Shown here in pieces: positions 42,245 to 51,927 of a stretch of 64,000 nt of DNA (its first letter is position 1; each line of letters begins with the position of its first letter). The DNA lies in the NCBI RefSeq assembly GCF_900115305.1, contig NZ_FOVW01000001.1, positions 248,001 to 312,000 on the forward strand, written 5' to 3'. The position numbers and the translations under genes are program-made. The DNA is from Algoriphagus ornithinivorans. Lineage in GTDB: Bacteria; Bacteroidota; Bacteroidia; Cytophagales; Cyclobacteriaceae. A model generated the notes under the pieces. That model was not told the origin of the DNA. It saw nothing but the letters and a program-made list of their open reading frames with translations, and ran no database searches.

Positions 42245-43372
42245 TTATTTTTTCACCTCAATCAATTGAAATCTCATAAAATCCTCTGATAATTCAGGGT
42301 TTTCAGGATGATCGGTAGATATCCAAATTCCTTCTTTGGTTCCGAAAATGTATTGCCCATTGTATTGATTTGGCTCCAAAGTGATTTCTCCAACCTTTTT
42401 ATAATCAGTATCCAGAAACACCAAGCCCCATTGAGAAGCTAAAAAGGTGGCATCTGCGGTGCTTTCCGGAATGTCTTCAAATTTTGCCGCCCGGACGAGC
42501 AATTCTTGTTCTGGCAAATAAAATAGATCAGTGTAGATGTCCACATTGTTGATCATCTTCATGATTTCATTCATGTCTTCAAACATGTTAGACATGGAAG
42601 AGGTGGTTGGTTCCTCGGGGAATTCGGAATGAGCTGCCGAATGAGCTTGAACTTCCCCATTTTTCACTTGGTATAAGTTTCGGAAATTCAAATTGATAAC
42701 TGGCTCCTGATCAGGTCCGAGTGATAGGAGAGGGAAGATTGCTTTGTTTAGATTATTTCCCACAAACTCCTCAGGGAAATAACTCACAGGGGTAAATGAT
42801 CCAGCTAGGCTATCAAATTTGAGAAGATTCGGAATTTTGGTCAATTCCTCCGGGCTCAAAGAAGTCCATTCAAAAACCATAGGAAAGGCTGCAAAGTAAA
42901 TTCCATCATTGGCGATAGTGAAAATATTGGAAAAAAGACTGACTCCATCTTTCTCTAAATCTCCGGTATCCATCTGAATTTTTTGAAGAATTTGGCCATT
43001 TCCGTCAACTTTAAATAGGGTGTTTGTACCGGCTGTTAAATAAATTTCATCTAGACTTTTTGCAAAAAATCCTGCTACATACTTTCCGATCCCATTTGGT
43101 CCCTCTTGCTCAAGCTGGATTGTCTTGATCAGTGCTCCATCTTCCTTGGAGTAGATGAGAACTTGAAATGATTTATAATCAAAAAACAGGAGATATTGAT
43201 CTTCTACTGATTGAAAGGCATGATTGAAGTGCCCAACCCCAATAGGTAGGGGGAGGTTCTTGATTGTATTAGTGATGTTTAATTGGAGCTCAGATTTTGA
43301 TTCTGATTTGTCAGCTGAATTACATCCAAAAAGGAGAAATAAAAGTCCAGAGAATAGGATTAGTTTCTTCAT
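42245..43372 (-). CDS. DUF4221-family lipoprotein
   Basis: A 375-residue lipoprotein (MKKLILFSGLLFLLFGC, cysteine 17). It resembles the DUF4221 family of Bacteroidota lipoproteins, predicted six-bladed propellers, from the repeating pattern of short strands such as YLLFFDYKSFQVLIYSKEDGALIKTIQLEQEGPNGIG and DEIYLTAGTNTLFKVDGNGQILQKIQM. The function is unknown; these proteins are common and often solitary. It is monocistronic, with 270-bp gaps on both sides that show no clear promoter box. Confidence 0.75.
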   Translation of the reverse strand: MKKLILFSGLLFLLFGCNSADKSESKSELQLNITNTIKNLPLPIGVGHFNHAFQSVEDQYLLFFDYKSFQVLIYSKEDGALIKTIQLEQEGPNGIGKYVAGFFAKSLDEIYLTAGTNTLFKVDGNGQILQKIQMDTGDLEKDGVSLFSNIFTIANDGIYFAAFPMVFEWTSLSPEELTKIPNLLKFDSLAGSFTPVSYFPEEFVGNNLNKAIFPLLSLGPDQEPVINLNFRNLYQVKNGEVQAHSAAHSEFPEEPTTSSMSNMFEDMNEIMKMINNVDIYTDLFYLPEQELLVRAAKFEDIPESTADATFLASQWGLVFLDTDYKKVGEITLEPNQYNGQYIFGTKEGIWISTDHPENPELSEDFMRFQLIEVKK

Positions 43373-43644
43373 AAAATATCTTTAAACTATTAAGATAATA
43401 GAAGAATTAAGAAAAATTAGAGGGTTGGCTAATTTTTTGGTTTTAAGAAGGTAGAAATATTCTAAAGATGATTTGATTACACCCTTCAAACCAGTAAGTA
43501 AATAACTCGGTGAATAATCAATCTAAGGGTGCAGTAAACTTGAGTTGTCTTTATTTTGAAGAAGGAAGGAGGATTTCAATCTATATGGCAAGGTAAATAT
43601 CGCCCTTTCAAGACTTCTGATTTAAAGATGGTTATAATCCTATT

Positions 43645-43992
43645 TCAGTTGAAATCTATTACCTCTGCTTTTGCAGAAATGGTTTTTTCTGGCATACGGT
43701 AAGTGAAAAAAGTTTCCTCTCCTGCCTGAAGAAACGGTATCTGCATTCCTGTAATATCTTGGGTTTTTGAATATTCTAAAGTGTCAATTTCAAGAATTGC
43801 TCGATCTGCTGAATAATAGGTAATCTCGAAAGAAATTGTGTTTATATCCTGTTCCATGTTGTTTTCAACTGTGAATAGGATCAAGTTTCCTTGAAATTCT
43901 TTAAACTTTACTTCTATTGGATCACTGCTACAAGAAAGCAATGCTGTTCCTATGAAAAAGCTAATTAGGATGATTCTTAACCTTGATTTCAT
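43645..43992 (-). CDS. small beta-rich lipoprotein
   Basis: A 115-residue lipoprotein (MKSRLRIILISFFIGTALLSC, cysteine 21). The rest is beta-strand-rich (NLILFTVENNMEQDINTISFEITYYSADRAILEID), with a layout like FxLYD-type Ig-fold domains, but no family is certain. A role outside the cytoplasmic membrane is likely. It stands alone between two long gaps. Confidence 0.65.
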   Translation of the reverse strand: MKSRLRIILISFFIGTALLSCSSDPIEVKFKEFQGNLILFTVENNMEQDINTISFEITYYSADRAILEIDTLEYSKTQDITGMQIPFLQAGEETFFTYRMPEKTISAKAEVIDFN

Positions 43993-44154
43993 TACCCTTC
44001 GATTTTGATAAACGGTAAGAAAAAAGTAATTGTTTTTTACTTAAATGTCAATTTTAGCAATTGCCTAATCTATTATGTGTTAAGGATTTAATATTGTTGC
44101 TGAACAATTTTTGACTTTAATATTCGGTAACCGATTAACGGGAGCTTTTATTTT

Positions 44155-44481
44155 TTAACTAGAAAAAAATCCCCATACAGTGACAATGAGCAGAATGATA
44201 CAAAAGAATAATACTCCAGCCCAGGCAGGTTGGTGGTAGCGATGTTTCCAATTATTTCTGAAAGAAGGGATAATAAAAACCAGTCCGACGAATATCAATC
44301 CAAATACAAAAGCACCAATGCAATTTTCAAAAATGCCTATCAGTCCCTGAACTGAAAAGAATCCATGCTCAGCAGATTCTCCTGAATACTTTGCAACGAT
44401 CATCCATCCCAGATATTCCACTAGGCTCATCACTAGAAGAGTGATAACTCCCATCCAAATAAGGTGACTCTTGTATTTCAA
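44155..44481 (-). CDS. small three-helix membrane protein
   Basis: A 108-residue integral membrane protein of unknown function with three predicted membrane segments, about residues 8-30 (HLIWMGVITLLVMSLVEYLGWMIV), 48-72 (IGIFENCIGAFVFGLIFVGLVFII) and 84-106 (AWAGVLFFCIILLIVTVWGFF). A basic, histidine-rich link (RNNWKHRYHQP) joins the last two. No domain recognised. The gene follows the NDP-hexose dehydratase gene (76 bp) in the same direction, so it may share its transcript. Confidence 0.7.
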   Translation of the reverse strand: MKYKSHLIWMGVITLLVMSLVEYLGWMIVAKYSGESAEHGFFSVQGLIGIFENCIGAFVFGLIFVGLVFIIPSFRNNWKHRYHQPAWAGVLFFCIILLIVTVWGFFSS

Positions 44482-44556
44482 AGGATTTGAATTTTATGGA
44501 TAAAATTAAACTCAGTATTTTAATTCTATTTCAGAACCCTTACTACTCCAAGCAGA

Positions 44557-45828
44557 TTAATCTCCAAACGCATTTGGTTGCAATAAATCAAGTGCTATAG
44601 AAGCGACACAGCGCAATTGAAAACTGCAATAATTGGATTGTTTTAAGTAGAACACTAAAGAGTCAACGCTGGTCCAAATGAAATCATCTGTTAAATTGAA
44701 GTCATTGATTTCTATCAATTGATACTCGCTGTCGTTTTGAAAAAATCTTCCCCCTTCATCGCATTGAATTATTTTTCTTTTTAACCTTCCATTGGTTATT
44801 GGTTTACTAGAATTTGGATTTTCAGGACTTGACATATAGGTTGGGTAAAATGCAAACTCAGTTGAGATTCCCCATTCATGATCTTTTTTGATTAAAAATT
44901 CAATACTATCACCCATTACTCTGTAGGCTAATTGAATTAAACCTTGGCTCGGTAATTTATATAAAGGTTGAGACCAAGCTTTTACTTCTCTATTTGTTGC
45001 TGAAAAATGAAAAAATCCGATCGTCGGAAGTGCTGGGTTTAATGCACTTATTCCATTTTTAGTAATACTCCAATTTTTCAATTGATCTACAGGAATCATT
45101 TTGTAATTCCCTAATGTGCTATTATTAGGCTGATCAATTTCAATTTTTTTTCTATCCTTTTTATCCTCCAACAATAGGCTGTCCCAGTCAAAAACAGCTA
45201 AAAGAGATCTAAGGTCTGCGTTTAAAAAATTATCTTTTAATAAGACTCCCTTAATTGCTTTTAAAGAAGCCCAAACCATATTTTCTTTGGTTTCAATTAA
45301 ATCTTCAGAGAGTAGGTAGTGATGAGTTTTACTTTTTTGGAAATATTTGGAACCTAGGTCATGCTGCATGGAGTGAGTAATCAGATTACATCCAGGTACA
45401 AAACTTGTAAAATACTCAATGTATGCAGTTGCTTTCCCGCCATGAAGTCTCAGGTAATTTGCAGGTGTACTTTGGATAGTAGGGCCAAATTGAATTACTC
45501 CTGTATTTCCAGGTTCTACACGCGCTTGAAGTAAAACGTATATTTCATTTTGTTGTCTTGAAATTATCAAACCTGTTAATGCACTTTGGGGCTGATATAG
45601 CATTAATTTTTGATCATGCAGCCCGGTAGTGGTTTCCACACCTACAACTTGAAAAAAACCTTTAGACGAGTGAGATAATGCTCCGTCTGAAAAATTCCAT
45701 TGATTTTGGGATTCAAAATCAATTTCCTTCAAATTAAAGGCAGATCTTTCTTTCGTCTCGTTTAAAAAATCGATTAAGTATTGTTCCGAATCAACAATGG
45801 TTAGGGATCTTTGTATTTCTCGTTCCAT
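44557..45828 (-). CDS. NDP-hexose 2,3-dehydratase family protein
   Basis: A 423-residue protein of the NDP-hexose 2,3-dehydratase family (as in TylX3, EvaA). These enzymes remove the C2 hydroxyl of NDP-4-keto-6-deoxyhexoses on the way to 2,6-dideoxysugars. The first domain (about 10-200) has the landmark order: LSHSSKGFFQVVGVET, YQPQSALTGLIISRQ, YVLLQARVEPGN (the EPGN motif), IQFGPTIQSTPANYLRLHGG and HDLGSKYFQKS. A second, weaker copy (about 215-420) follows the family's two-domain design (WSQPLYKLPSQGLIQLAYRV, EFAFYPTYM). No rmlA/rmlB-type or ketoreductase gene is near. It overlaps the GT61-like gene by 38 bp. Activity versus a merely sugar-binding role is open. Confidence 0.85.
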   Translation of the reverse strand: MEREIQRSLTIVDSEQYLIDFLNETKERSAFNLKEIDFESQNQWNFSDGALSHSSKGFFQVVGVETTTGLHDQKLMLYQPQSALTGLIISRQQNEIYVLLQARVEPGNTGVIQFGPTIQSTPANYLRLHGGKATAYIEYFTSFVPGCNLITHSMQHDLGSKYFQKSKTHHYLLSEDLIETKENMVWASLKAIKGVLLKDNFLNADLRSLLAVFDWDSLLLEDKKDRKKIEIDQPNNSTLGNYKMIPVDQLKNWSITKNGISALNPALPTIGFFHFSATNREVKAWSQPLYKLPSQGLIQLAYRVMGDSIEFLIKKDHEWGISTEFAFYPTYMSSPENPNSSKPITNGRLKRKIIQCDEGGRFFQNDSEYQLIEINDFNLTDDFIWTSVDSLVFYLKQSNYCSFQLRCVASIALDLLQPNAFGD

Positions 45829-46762
45829 TTAAAATAGATCTTATTGTTTCAAAGTTTAATCTTGGTGATTTCTCCCCATGGTGGGGAATTTCGTAAAATT
45901 TGTGACCACAACATCTTGCCAAAATAGGCTGAGCAGCTTTGTTAATGAGTCCACTACTAGCTTGCATTATAACGGTGGAGTTGCTTGGCATCCAAAACAT
46001 GTTAAATAAATCTGCTCCTCTAATTGCAATTAAAGTTTTTGAGCGATAATGTACACTTATTTGTTCCTTCAAATTGTGGTCTCCAGAGGCAAAAATAAAA
46101 GGATTATAGTCTCTTTTTTCTAATTCATGATACAGGGAATCGATGCCTAAGAGTTGCCTTCTTTCAGAACCATAACCCTTAAGCCATCTTTTTTCAATAG
46201 ATTTTTTCCCTAAGGTAGAGGTGGGAGGATCAGACCTTTTTAAAATCAATGTATAAGCTCCACTAGTTTCTTTATTCTGTGAATCTGCCCAATCGATTAA
46301 GCTTTCTCTTATGCTCATGATTTGGGATTCGTAAGCTTTTGGGAAGGTGCCAATAAGCTCTAAATAAACATCCCATCGTGGAATAATAATAGAGTCTTTT
46401 TTTTCAAGAAATTCATGGAAAATAAATAATGAAGCCTTTGTGTCTCTGAGTTTTATTTCAAGTTTCAAAAGGCGCCTTTTTAGCTTTTCTCTGTAGGACT
46501 TCCAGTACTTTTTTGAAATCTCCAATTTCTTTTCAGATAGTTGTTTCATTTCGTAGGAAAATAAACTTTCCTTCAAAAATTCTTCAAGAATTCTATCCGT
46601 CATTGGGTTGCAACTATCGATAATCAGTTTTTTATCTTTTAAATAGTCTGAGTTTTTCTCCAGCCAAACCAAAAACGGCAAAAAGAAGCCTAACATGTAA
46701 TGCCAATAATTGCCTAGATCACCGCCCTTAGTAGGATCCGCTATTATCTTGATTTCCTTCAT
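45791..46762 (-). CDS. GT61/DUF563-like glycosyltransferase
   Basis: A 323-residue protein whose C-terminal half matches the DUF563/GT61 layout: [12 protein letters not shown] (arginine-containing acceptor/donor loop), a middle helix [35 protein letters not shown], and [27 protein letters not shown], the family 'GA-LxNMxFxPxxxxV' stretch, here with R-G-A-D. The N-terminal half is divergent and Lys-rich. It would transfer a sugar or act on a glycan in the cytoplasm. It overlaps the sortilin-like gene by four bases upstream and the NDP-hexose dehydratase gene by 38 bp downstream, so the three are probably co-translated. Confidence 0.65.
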   Translation of the reverse strand: MKEIKIIADPTKGGDLGNYWHYMLGFFLPFLVWLEKNSDYLKDKKLIIDSCNPMTDRILEEFLKESLFSYEMKQLSEKKLEISKKYWKSYREKLKRRLLKLEIKLRDTKASLFIFHEFLEKKDSIIIPRWDVYLELIGTFPKAYESQIMSIRESLIDWADSQNKETSGAYTLILKRSDPPTSTLGKKSIEKRWLKGYGSERRQLLGIDSLYHELEKRDYNPFIFASGDHNLKEQISVHYRSKTLIAIRGADLFNMFWMPSNSTVIMQASSGLINKAAQPILARCCGHKFYEIPHHGEKSPRLNFETIRSILNGTRNTKIPNHC

Positions 46763-49700
46763 TTCACAAACAAAACCCCAACTCCAGCTTCTTTTGCCTT
46801 TTGATTAAAGTCCTGAACAGCGCTATCAATCAATCTTTCCCCTTCAGCTTTTAAAGGCTTCCATTGCTCCATCAATCGGGCATATTCTGCCCTAGTTCCT
46901 TCATTTACTTTCGGGATACTGCTCTCTCCATGATTAAGCATAAAAAGGAAGTTAGCTGTAAACTTATTCGGGAAGTTCTCCACATCATCATATGCGGTGG
47001 ATCTTCTCTGAATCATTTCTTCATCCCAAGCCTTAAGCTCTTTGAGAAGGGCCTCTCCCGCAGCCTTGATTTCTTTATACTCAGCTTTTCCTTCCAATCT
47101 TTTCAATAAGGAAGCAAGCTGATCTTGATAATCTTTAGCGGTGTTTACCATATTATGCATAGTGCTTACCTCAGCTTCCAATTTGCTCATCCACTCATGA
47201 TAAGCTTGGTAATCAGTCGCAGTAAGTTTATAGGCAGGAATATCCTTTATTTCAGCTTTGGCTTCCGAACTCACACCCATTCCGCTCAAGCGAATGGTAT
47301 ACATGCCCGGAATAGCTTTATGTCCTCGATAACTTGACTCAATATAAGCTCCCGGGATTCCAGGTATAGTTGGGTAGCGCAAATCCCAAACAAATCGATT
47401 CAATCCTTTTCTGGTAGAAATGGTGGGTTCCAGCGGTGGTCCACCAGCCCAGCTTTTTGCCTCAGGATTTCTTTTTGAAGAAATTTTCCGAACCAAATTG
47501 CCTTTTGCATCCAGAATTTCCAAGGTCATCTCAGTAGAATCTGTCGCTGATTCTGGCAGTGAATAATGGATGACCATTCCATTTGCAGGATTAATTCCTT
47601 CAAAGGGATGAGTGCCTTTAAACTCATCCAAATTCCCTCCATTCATACTGGAATACCAGTTTCCTAAAAGTGCATTTTCAGGACTGTAGAGTGTGGGTTG
47701 ATCTACCTTTTCTTTTACTTCCCGTACCACATTCAACTCGTCTAAAATCCAGAATGAACGTCCTGAGGTTGCTACAATCAAATCATCATGCGCTACTTTC
47801 AAGTCAGTGATTGGGGTGACAGGTAGATTCAACTGAAATGAAGTCCAGTTTGCTCCTCCGTCTCTGGAAATGTAAACCCCTTGCTCTGTTCCCGCATAAA
47901 GCAGACCTTTCTTTTTGCTGTCTTCTCGAACTACTCGTGTAAATGCTCCATATGGAATTCCTTTGGAAATATTGGTCCAGGTCTTTCCGTAATCTGTGGT
48001 TTTATATATCGCCGGAGTGTAATCATTGAATTTATAGCGGGTAGTGGCAATATAGGCCGTGGCAGGATCATGGGGAGACACTTCAATAGCATTGATCAAA
48101 GTCTCCTGCAATCCCTTTGGAGTTACATTGGTCCAAGTTTTTGCACCATCTCTAGTAAGGTGCACCAGCCCATCATCGCTTCCTGTCCAGATTACACCAG
48201 CTTCATGTGGACTTTCGATGACATAGGCAATCGTGCCATAATTCTCAGCTCCCACAGCTTCATTGGTATAGGGTACCCCAGGAGTGCCTTGCTTTTCTTT
48301 TTCATTCCTCGTCAAATCGTGAGATACTTCTGTCCAAGTTTGTCCCATATCCTGTGTCTTCAATAAGACCTGCGAAGCATGGTAAAAAGTATTGGGCTCA
48401 TGCTGAGACCAGATTATAGGTGCGTTCCAATTGAAGCGGTATTTCATGTCTTTGGCATCCATCCCCAAGTATTGGATGGGAGCCGCCATGATATTGGTTG
48501 AACCTTGGGTTTCCATGTCCAAAACCTCGATAGTTCCCTGATAGCTTCCTCCTAATACATAGCGGGGATTATCCGGGTCGAATGCTAAAAATGCGGATTC
48601 ACCTCCTGCCGAATAGTTCCAGTTTTCACGGGAAATTCCACTTCTCCCCAAAGCCAAACTGGAAATCACAACAGAAGTATTGTCCTGTTGGCCCCCATAA
48701 ATTCTATAAGGGAATTGATTGTCGGTATTGATCCTGTAAAACTGGGCGGTTGGCATATTATCTTGAGTGGACCAGGTTTTTCCTCCATCGAAGGAAATAG
48801 AACCTCCTCCATCATCAGCCAAAATCATGTTTTTGGAATTTTTGGGATTGAACCATAAATCATGGTAGTCTCCATGAGCCCCGTCTACTGCCTCAAAGCT
48901 TTTACCCCCATCGTATGACATGAGCATGGGAGCACTTTGAACCCAAACCGTATTTTCATCATTGGGATCTGCGAAAACTTCAATGTAATACCAAGCGCGT
49001 TGGGTTAAGCGATTGTCCTTATTAACCAGCTCCCAGCTTTCACCTGCATCATTGGAAACAAACAGCCCACCTAAGTCTTTGTAGGTGTCACTTTCAACCA
49101 AAGCATACACTTTATTGGAATTGGCTCTGGAAACAGAAACGGCCATTTTACCTTTTTCCTTTGGTAATCCATTTTCAATTTTTTTCCAGGTTTTTCCTGC
49201 ATCTGTAGATTTATACATGCCTGAACCCGGTCCGCCTGAAATCACCTGCCAAGGTTTGCGTTGGTGCTCCCACATGGCGGCATAAAGCACCTCCGGAGTA
49301 TTCATGTCCATGGAAAGTTCCACCGCTCCGGTTTTAGTATCTACAAAAAGTACTTTTTCCCAAGTCTCTCCACCGTTGACAGATTTATAAACCCCTCTCT
49401 CAGGGTTTGGTACATTCAAAGCACCCTGAGCTGCTACATAGACGATATCTGGATTGCTTGGGTGAATTTGGATTCTGGAGATATGTTCTGTCTTTTCCAG
49501 TCCGAGTTTTTTCCAGGTTTTTCCGGCATCTGTGGATTTATATACTCCATCACCGTAGGAAGTCATAACTCCTCTGGGTGCATGTTCGCCCATTCCTACA
49601 TAAACGATATTTGGGTTGGATTCTGAAACCGCAATGGCTCCAACAGATCCTGTTGAAAAGTATCCGTCAGAAATATTGACCCAATGCTGACCAGCATCAC

Positions 49701-49899
49701 TGGTTTTCCAGACACCACCACCCGTGGTTCCGAAATAATAGGTCAATGGATCACCGACTACCCCAGTGGCAGTAACTGAACGGCCACCCCGAAAAGGCCC
49801 TATATTTCGGTATTTGATGGGGATGGAAGAATCATAAATGCTTTGTGCAGGGCTTTCAAAAACTAAAAAGATCAATAAAACAAATAGATATTTTTTCAT
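46759..49899 (-). CDS. secreted sortilin/VPS10-type BNR propeller protein
   Basis: A 1046-residue exported protein (signal [19 protein letters not shown]). It has many Asp-box/BNR repeats of the form [25 protein letters not shown] and [12 protein letters not shown], which build one or two multi-bladed propellers from about 25 to 680. The pattern is that of proteins usually called 'glycosyl hydrolase' or 'VPS10 domain', a family common in Bacteroidota without a shown enzymatic activity. The C-terminal third (about 740-1046) has a beta domain and then a helical region ([30 protein letters not shown]). Its stop overlaps the GT61-like start by four bases, an unexpected coupling of a secreted protein and a cytoplasmic glycosyltransferase. 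Confidence 0.85.
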   Translation of the reverse strand: MKKYLFVLLIFLVFESPAQSIYDSSIPIKYRNIGPFRGGRSVTATGVVGDPLTYYFGTTGGGVWKTSDAGQHWVNISDGYFSTGSVGAIAVSESNPNIVYVGMGEHAPRGVMTSYGDGVYKSTDAGKTWKKLGLEKTEHISRIQIHPSNPDIVYVAAQGALNVPNPERGVYKSVNGGETWEKVLFVDTKTGAVELSMDMNTPEVLYAAMWEHQRKPWQVISGGPGSGMYKSTDAGKTWKKIENGLPKEKGKMAVSVSRANSNKVYALVESDTYKDLGGLFVSNDAGESWELVNKDNRLTQRAWYYIEVFADPNDENTVWVQSAPMLMSYDGGKSFEAVDGAHGDYHDLWFNPKNSKNMILADDGGGSISFDGGKTWSTQDNMPTAQFYRINTDNQFPYRIYGGQQDNTSVVISSLALGRSGISRENWNYSAGGESAFLAFDPDNPRYVLGGSYQGTIEVLDMETQGSTNIMAAPIQYLGMDAKDMKYRFNWNAPIIWSQHEPNTFYHASQVLLKTQDMGQTWTEVSHDLTRNEKEKQGTPGVPYTNEAVGAENYGTIAYVIESPHEAGVIWTGSDDGLVHLTRDGAKTWTNVTPKGLQETLINAIEVSPHDPATAYIATTRYKFNDYTPAIYKTTDYGKTWTNISKGIPYGAFTRVVREDSKKKGLLYAGTEQGVYISRDGGANWTSFQLNLPVTPITDLKVAHDDLIVATSGRSFWILDELNVVREVKEKVDQPTLYSPENALLGNWYSSMNGGNLDEFKGTHPFEGINPANGMVIHYSLPESATDSTEMTLEILDAKGNLVRKISSKRNPEAKSWAGGPPLEPTISTRKGLNRFVWDLRYPTIPGIPGAYIESSYRGHKAIPGMYTIRLSGMGVSSEAKAEIKDIPAYKLTATDYQAYHEWMSKLEAEVSTMHNMVNTAKDYQDQLASLLKRLEGKAEYKEIKAAGEALLKELKAWDEEMIQRRSTAYDDVENFPNKFTANFLFMLNHGESSIPKVNEGTRAEYARLMEQWKPLKAEGERLIDSAVQDFNQKAKEAGVGVLFVK

Positions 49900-49962
49900 A
49901 TTGGAATTGGTGAATTCAATCCAAAAGATAGAAAAAATATAGCTTTTCTAGTCTGTTGAAAT

Positions 49963-49987
49963 AAAAAACGCGGCTTTTAAAACCGCG
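49963..49987 (-). terminator. terminator after the DUF6600 gene
   Basis: On the minus strand CGCGG (49987-49983) pairs with CCGCG (49973-49969), extended by the complementary TTTTAAAA loop, and is followed by six T. It lies about 170 bp past the stop of the DUF6600 gene. Confidence 0.65.
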
Positions 49988-50073
49988 CTCTTTACATTTT
50001 TATAAGGATACTCTTATCAATCAATTTTGATTTATTCGACTTGAAAGATGGGCTGAAGTCCAATTAAAGCAAA

Positions 50074-50092
50074 CATCGGTCATCGGTCATCG
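50074..50092. repeat. short tandem repeat of CATCGGT
   Basis: Two full copies of the 7-mer CATCGGT and a partial third (CATCG) in the gap after the DUF6600 gene. It is too short to imply a function; slipped-strand variation is conceivable. Confidence 0.5.
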
Positions 50093-50158
50093 AACTTATT
50101 ATCCAAAGTTAGTTGATAGGTAGACTATTTTTGACTCATCAAATAGTTTCATTCCTTG

Positions 50159-51565
50159 TCAATTATTCCTAGAATTTCCTCTAGATGAACTTCCTCTTGT
50201 ACTTCCTGAAGAAGATCTGTTGGAGGAAGACCTGGACTCTACTTTTGCCCCTGTGCTTTTGGTATTGGAGCTAGGTCTTTGAACCCTTGAACCGGCAGGA
50301 CTTGAGCTGCTTCTACTTGGAGCGCTTGAGCGTGTATTCACTTGCGGAGTACTTCTTCTCGAGGCATCAGGCCTTACTGACTCTTGTCTGCTAGGTGCTG
50401 GTTGAGTTCTCACATTGGATTGTCTACTTGGCTGAGTTCTGACATCAGACTGTCTGCTAGGTGCTGAAGGCCTTCTGACATCTGCCTCTCTAGAAGTATT
50501 TGGAGAATTACGAACTTCACCTTGTCTCGAAGGAGCAGGGGAGCTGCCTCTTCTATTTTCTTGATAAGGTCTCATCTCGAAGTTTGCATCTCTACCTCTG
50601 CTCGGCTCGGCAGTTCTTACCCTGCTATCATTCGAGCTTCTAGAAGGGCTACTTTCATAGCGGGAGTTTTGTCCTCCTCTAGAAGGATAGGCAGATCTCT
50701 CATCTGATCGTATTTCTGAATTTCTTCCACCTGCATTTGTCGTACCTGCGCTTCTGGTGCTTCTCACCTGATCAGGACTTGATACTCTGGAGGGTCTTGC
50801 GTCCACAGTTCTGCCTCTTGAAGAAGCTTGCAGATCAGGCCTGTAGATATCTACTGAATTTCTGGATACAGAAGCTCTTCCTGGGTTACTGCTTTGTCTT
50901 ACCTGATATACTGGAACTGTTCTTCTGATAGTTCTCTCTACCTCTCTTCTGCTAGGACCTGTGATATAGGTATTGTTATTATAAATTACCGTGTTATTGA
51001 TGATTTTGGTTCGGTTGATAATCTTAACCCTATGATTGTATGGCGCATAGTATCGATAAGAATATCTGTCATAAATCCTGTTGCAAGGCAAGAAAACCCA
51101 ATGATAAGTAGGAATGTTGATCCTTACATTGACAGAAAAAGCCGGGCCTAATGGAGCCCAACCATAATAACCACCCCCACTTCTCCAACTTACCCAGGCC
51201 GGTCCCCAATCATAACCCGGTATCCAAGCCCAGCTTTGGAAGTAGTCATCGAAGTACCACCTTCCATAGTGAAATGGTGCCCAGCCCCAATCATAATAAG
51301 ACACCCAGGTATTGCCATATTCAGTCATCACCCAATGGCCGTTGGTTCGGTAAGGATGAAAATCTCCCTGAACAGCAGGCAACCAAATGTATCCATGTCG
51401 AGCGTCTTTGATCCAGTCTCCATAAGGCTGTAATTCATCATAGAATACCTGAAATGAAACTCCATTCCAATCTTCTGCTTTGGAAGGTTGAGTGAATAAG
51501 ATCCCTAAGAATACTATTCCAGCGAGTATGGACCGGTGCCAGTAATTTGAGAGTAGCTTTTTCAT
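50159..51565 (-). CDS. DUF6600 protein with Ser/Arg-rich low-complexity tail
   Basis: A 468-residue exported protein (signal peptide about 1-30). The N-terminal half (35-150) is a Trp/Tyr/Gly-rich DUF6600 domain with repeated short strands: ELQPYGDWIKDARHGYIWLP, WVSYYDWGWAPFHYGRWYF, WAWIPGYDWGPAWVSWR. A basic link follows, and from about residue 215 to the end the chain is Ser/Arg/Pro/Asn-rich and probably disordered, with a repeated PSRQ-x-x-VR unit (about 340-400) and a closing SSSNRSSSGSTRGSSSRGNSRNN-type tail (shown in pieces, residues 446-468). A surface or envelope location is likely; the function is unknown. It is transcribed alone. Confidence 0.8.
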   Translation of the reverse strand: MKKLLSNYWHRSILAGIVFLGILFTQPSKAEDWNGVSFQVFYDELQPYGDWIKDARHGYIWLPAVQGDFHPYRTNGHWVMTEYGNTWVSYYDWGWAPFHYGRWYFDDYFQSWAWIPGYDWGPAWVSWRSGGGYYGWAPLGPAFSVNVRINIPTYHWVFLPCNRIYDRYSYRYYAPYNHRVKIINRTKIINNTVIYNNNTYITGPSRREVERTIRRTVPVYQVRQSSNPGRASVSRNSVDIYRPDLQASSRGRTVDARPSRVSSPDQVRSTRSAGTTNAGGRNSEIRSDERSAYPSRGGQNSRYESSPSRSSNDSRVRTAEPSRGRDANFEMRPYQENRRGSSPAPSRQGEVRNSPNTSREADVRRPSAPSRQSDVRTQPSRQSNVRTQPAPSRQESVRPDASRRSTPQVNTRSSAPSRSSSSPAGSRVQRPSSNTKSTGAKVESRSSSNRSSSGSTRGSSSRGNSRNN

Positions 51566-51927
51566 TTGTTTGTGGTTTAAAGTGGGAAATCTGGATTTTC
51601 CGGCTGGTTGGTTTTAATTTATAGATGCATCTTTCTCTGTAAAGGTTGCATTCTAATAGAAACTAAAATCAAGCCAATCTTTCGAACTTTCATGAAAATC
51701 CAAATGGTTTATTGGTATTATCGTAAAAAATTAATAGAAGGTTCGGTGATTATATTTCATTTTAATGAAAAATACTTTTAAAAAATATATACTTATTTAA
51801 AAAAATTAAATAATTATTATTTTTAGGAACAAAAGTTTTTCCAAAGCAAATAAGCTTCCTATAAAAACTAGCCTGAAAATGGGCATTTTATCAGAAATTG
51901 AGATTGATAGAAAAAATTGAAATTTTC
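51566..51927. other. 362-bp AT-rich gap
   Basis: Gap between two minus-strand genes, upstream of the DUF6600 gene and past the end of the Gfo/Idh/MocA gene. No ORF or strong hairpin was found. 51765-51830 is almost pure A/T. It must hold the DUF6600 promoter, but no exact TAnnTTTG box is visible on the minus strand. Confidence 0.6.

Noticed and set aside
43480..43531. Inverted repeat CACCCTT/AAGGGTG in the gap after the DUF4221 gene
   Set aside because: Only 7 bp with a 38-nt loop and no T-tract on either strand; expected by chance in a gap of this size.
46759..49899. Repeated [14 protein letters not shown] segments read as DNA repeats or CRISPR-like
   Set aside because: They are Asp-box propeller blades at the protein level; the DNA copies are divergent and unevenly spaced.
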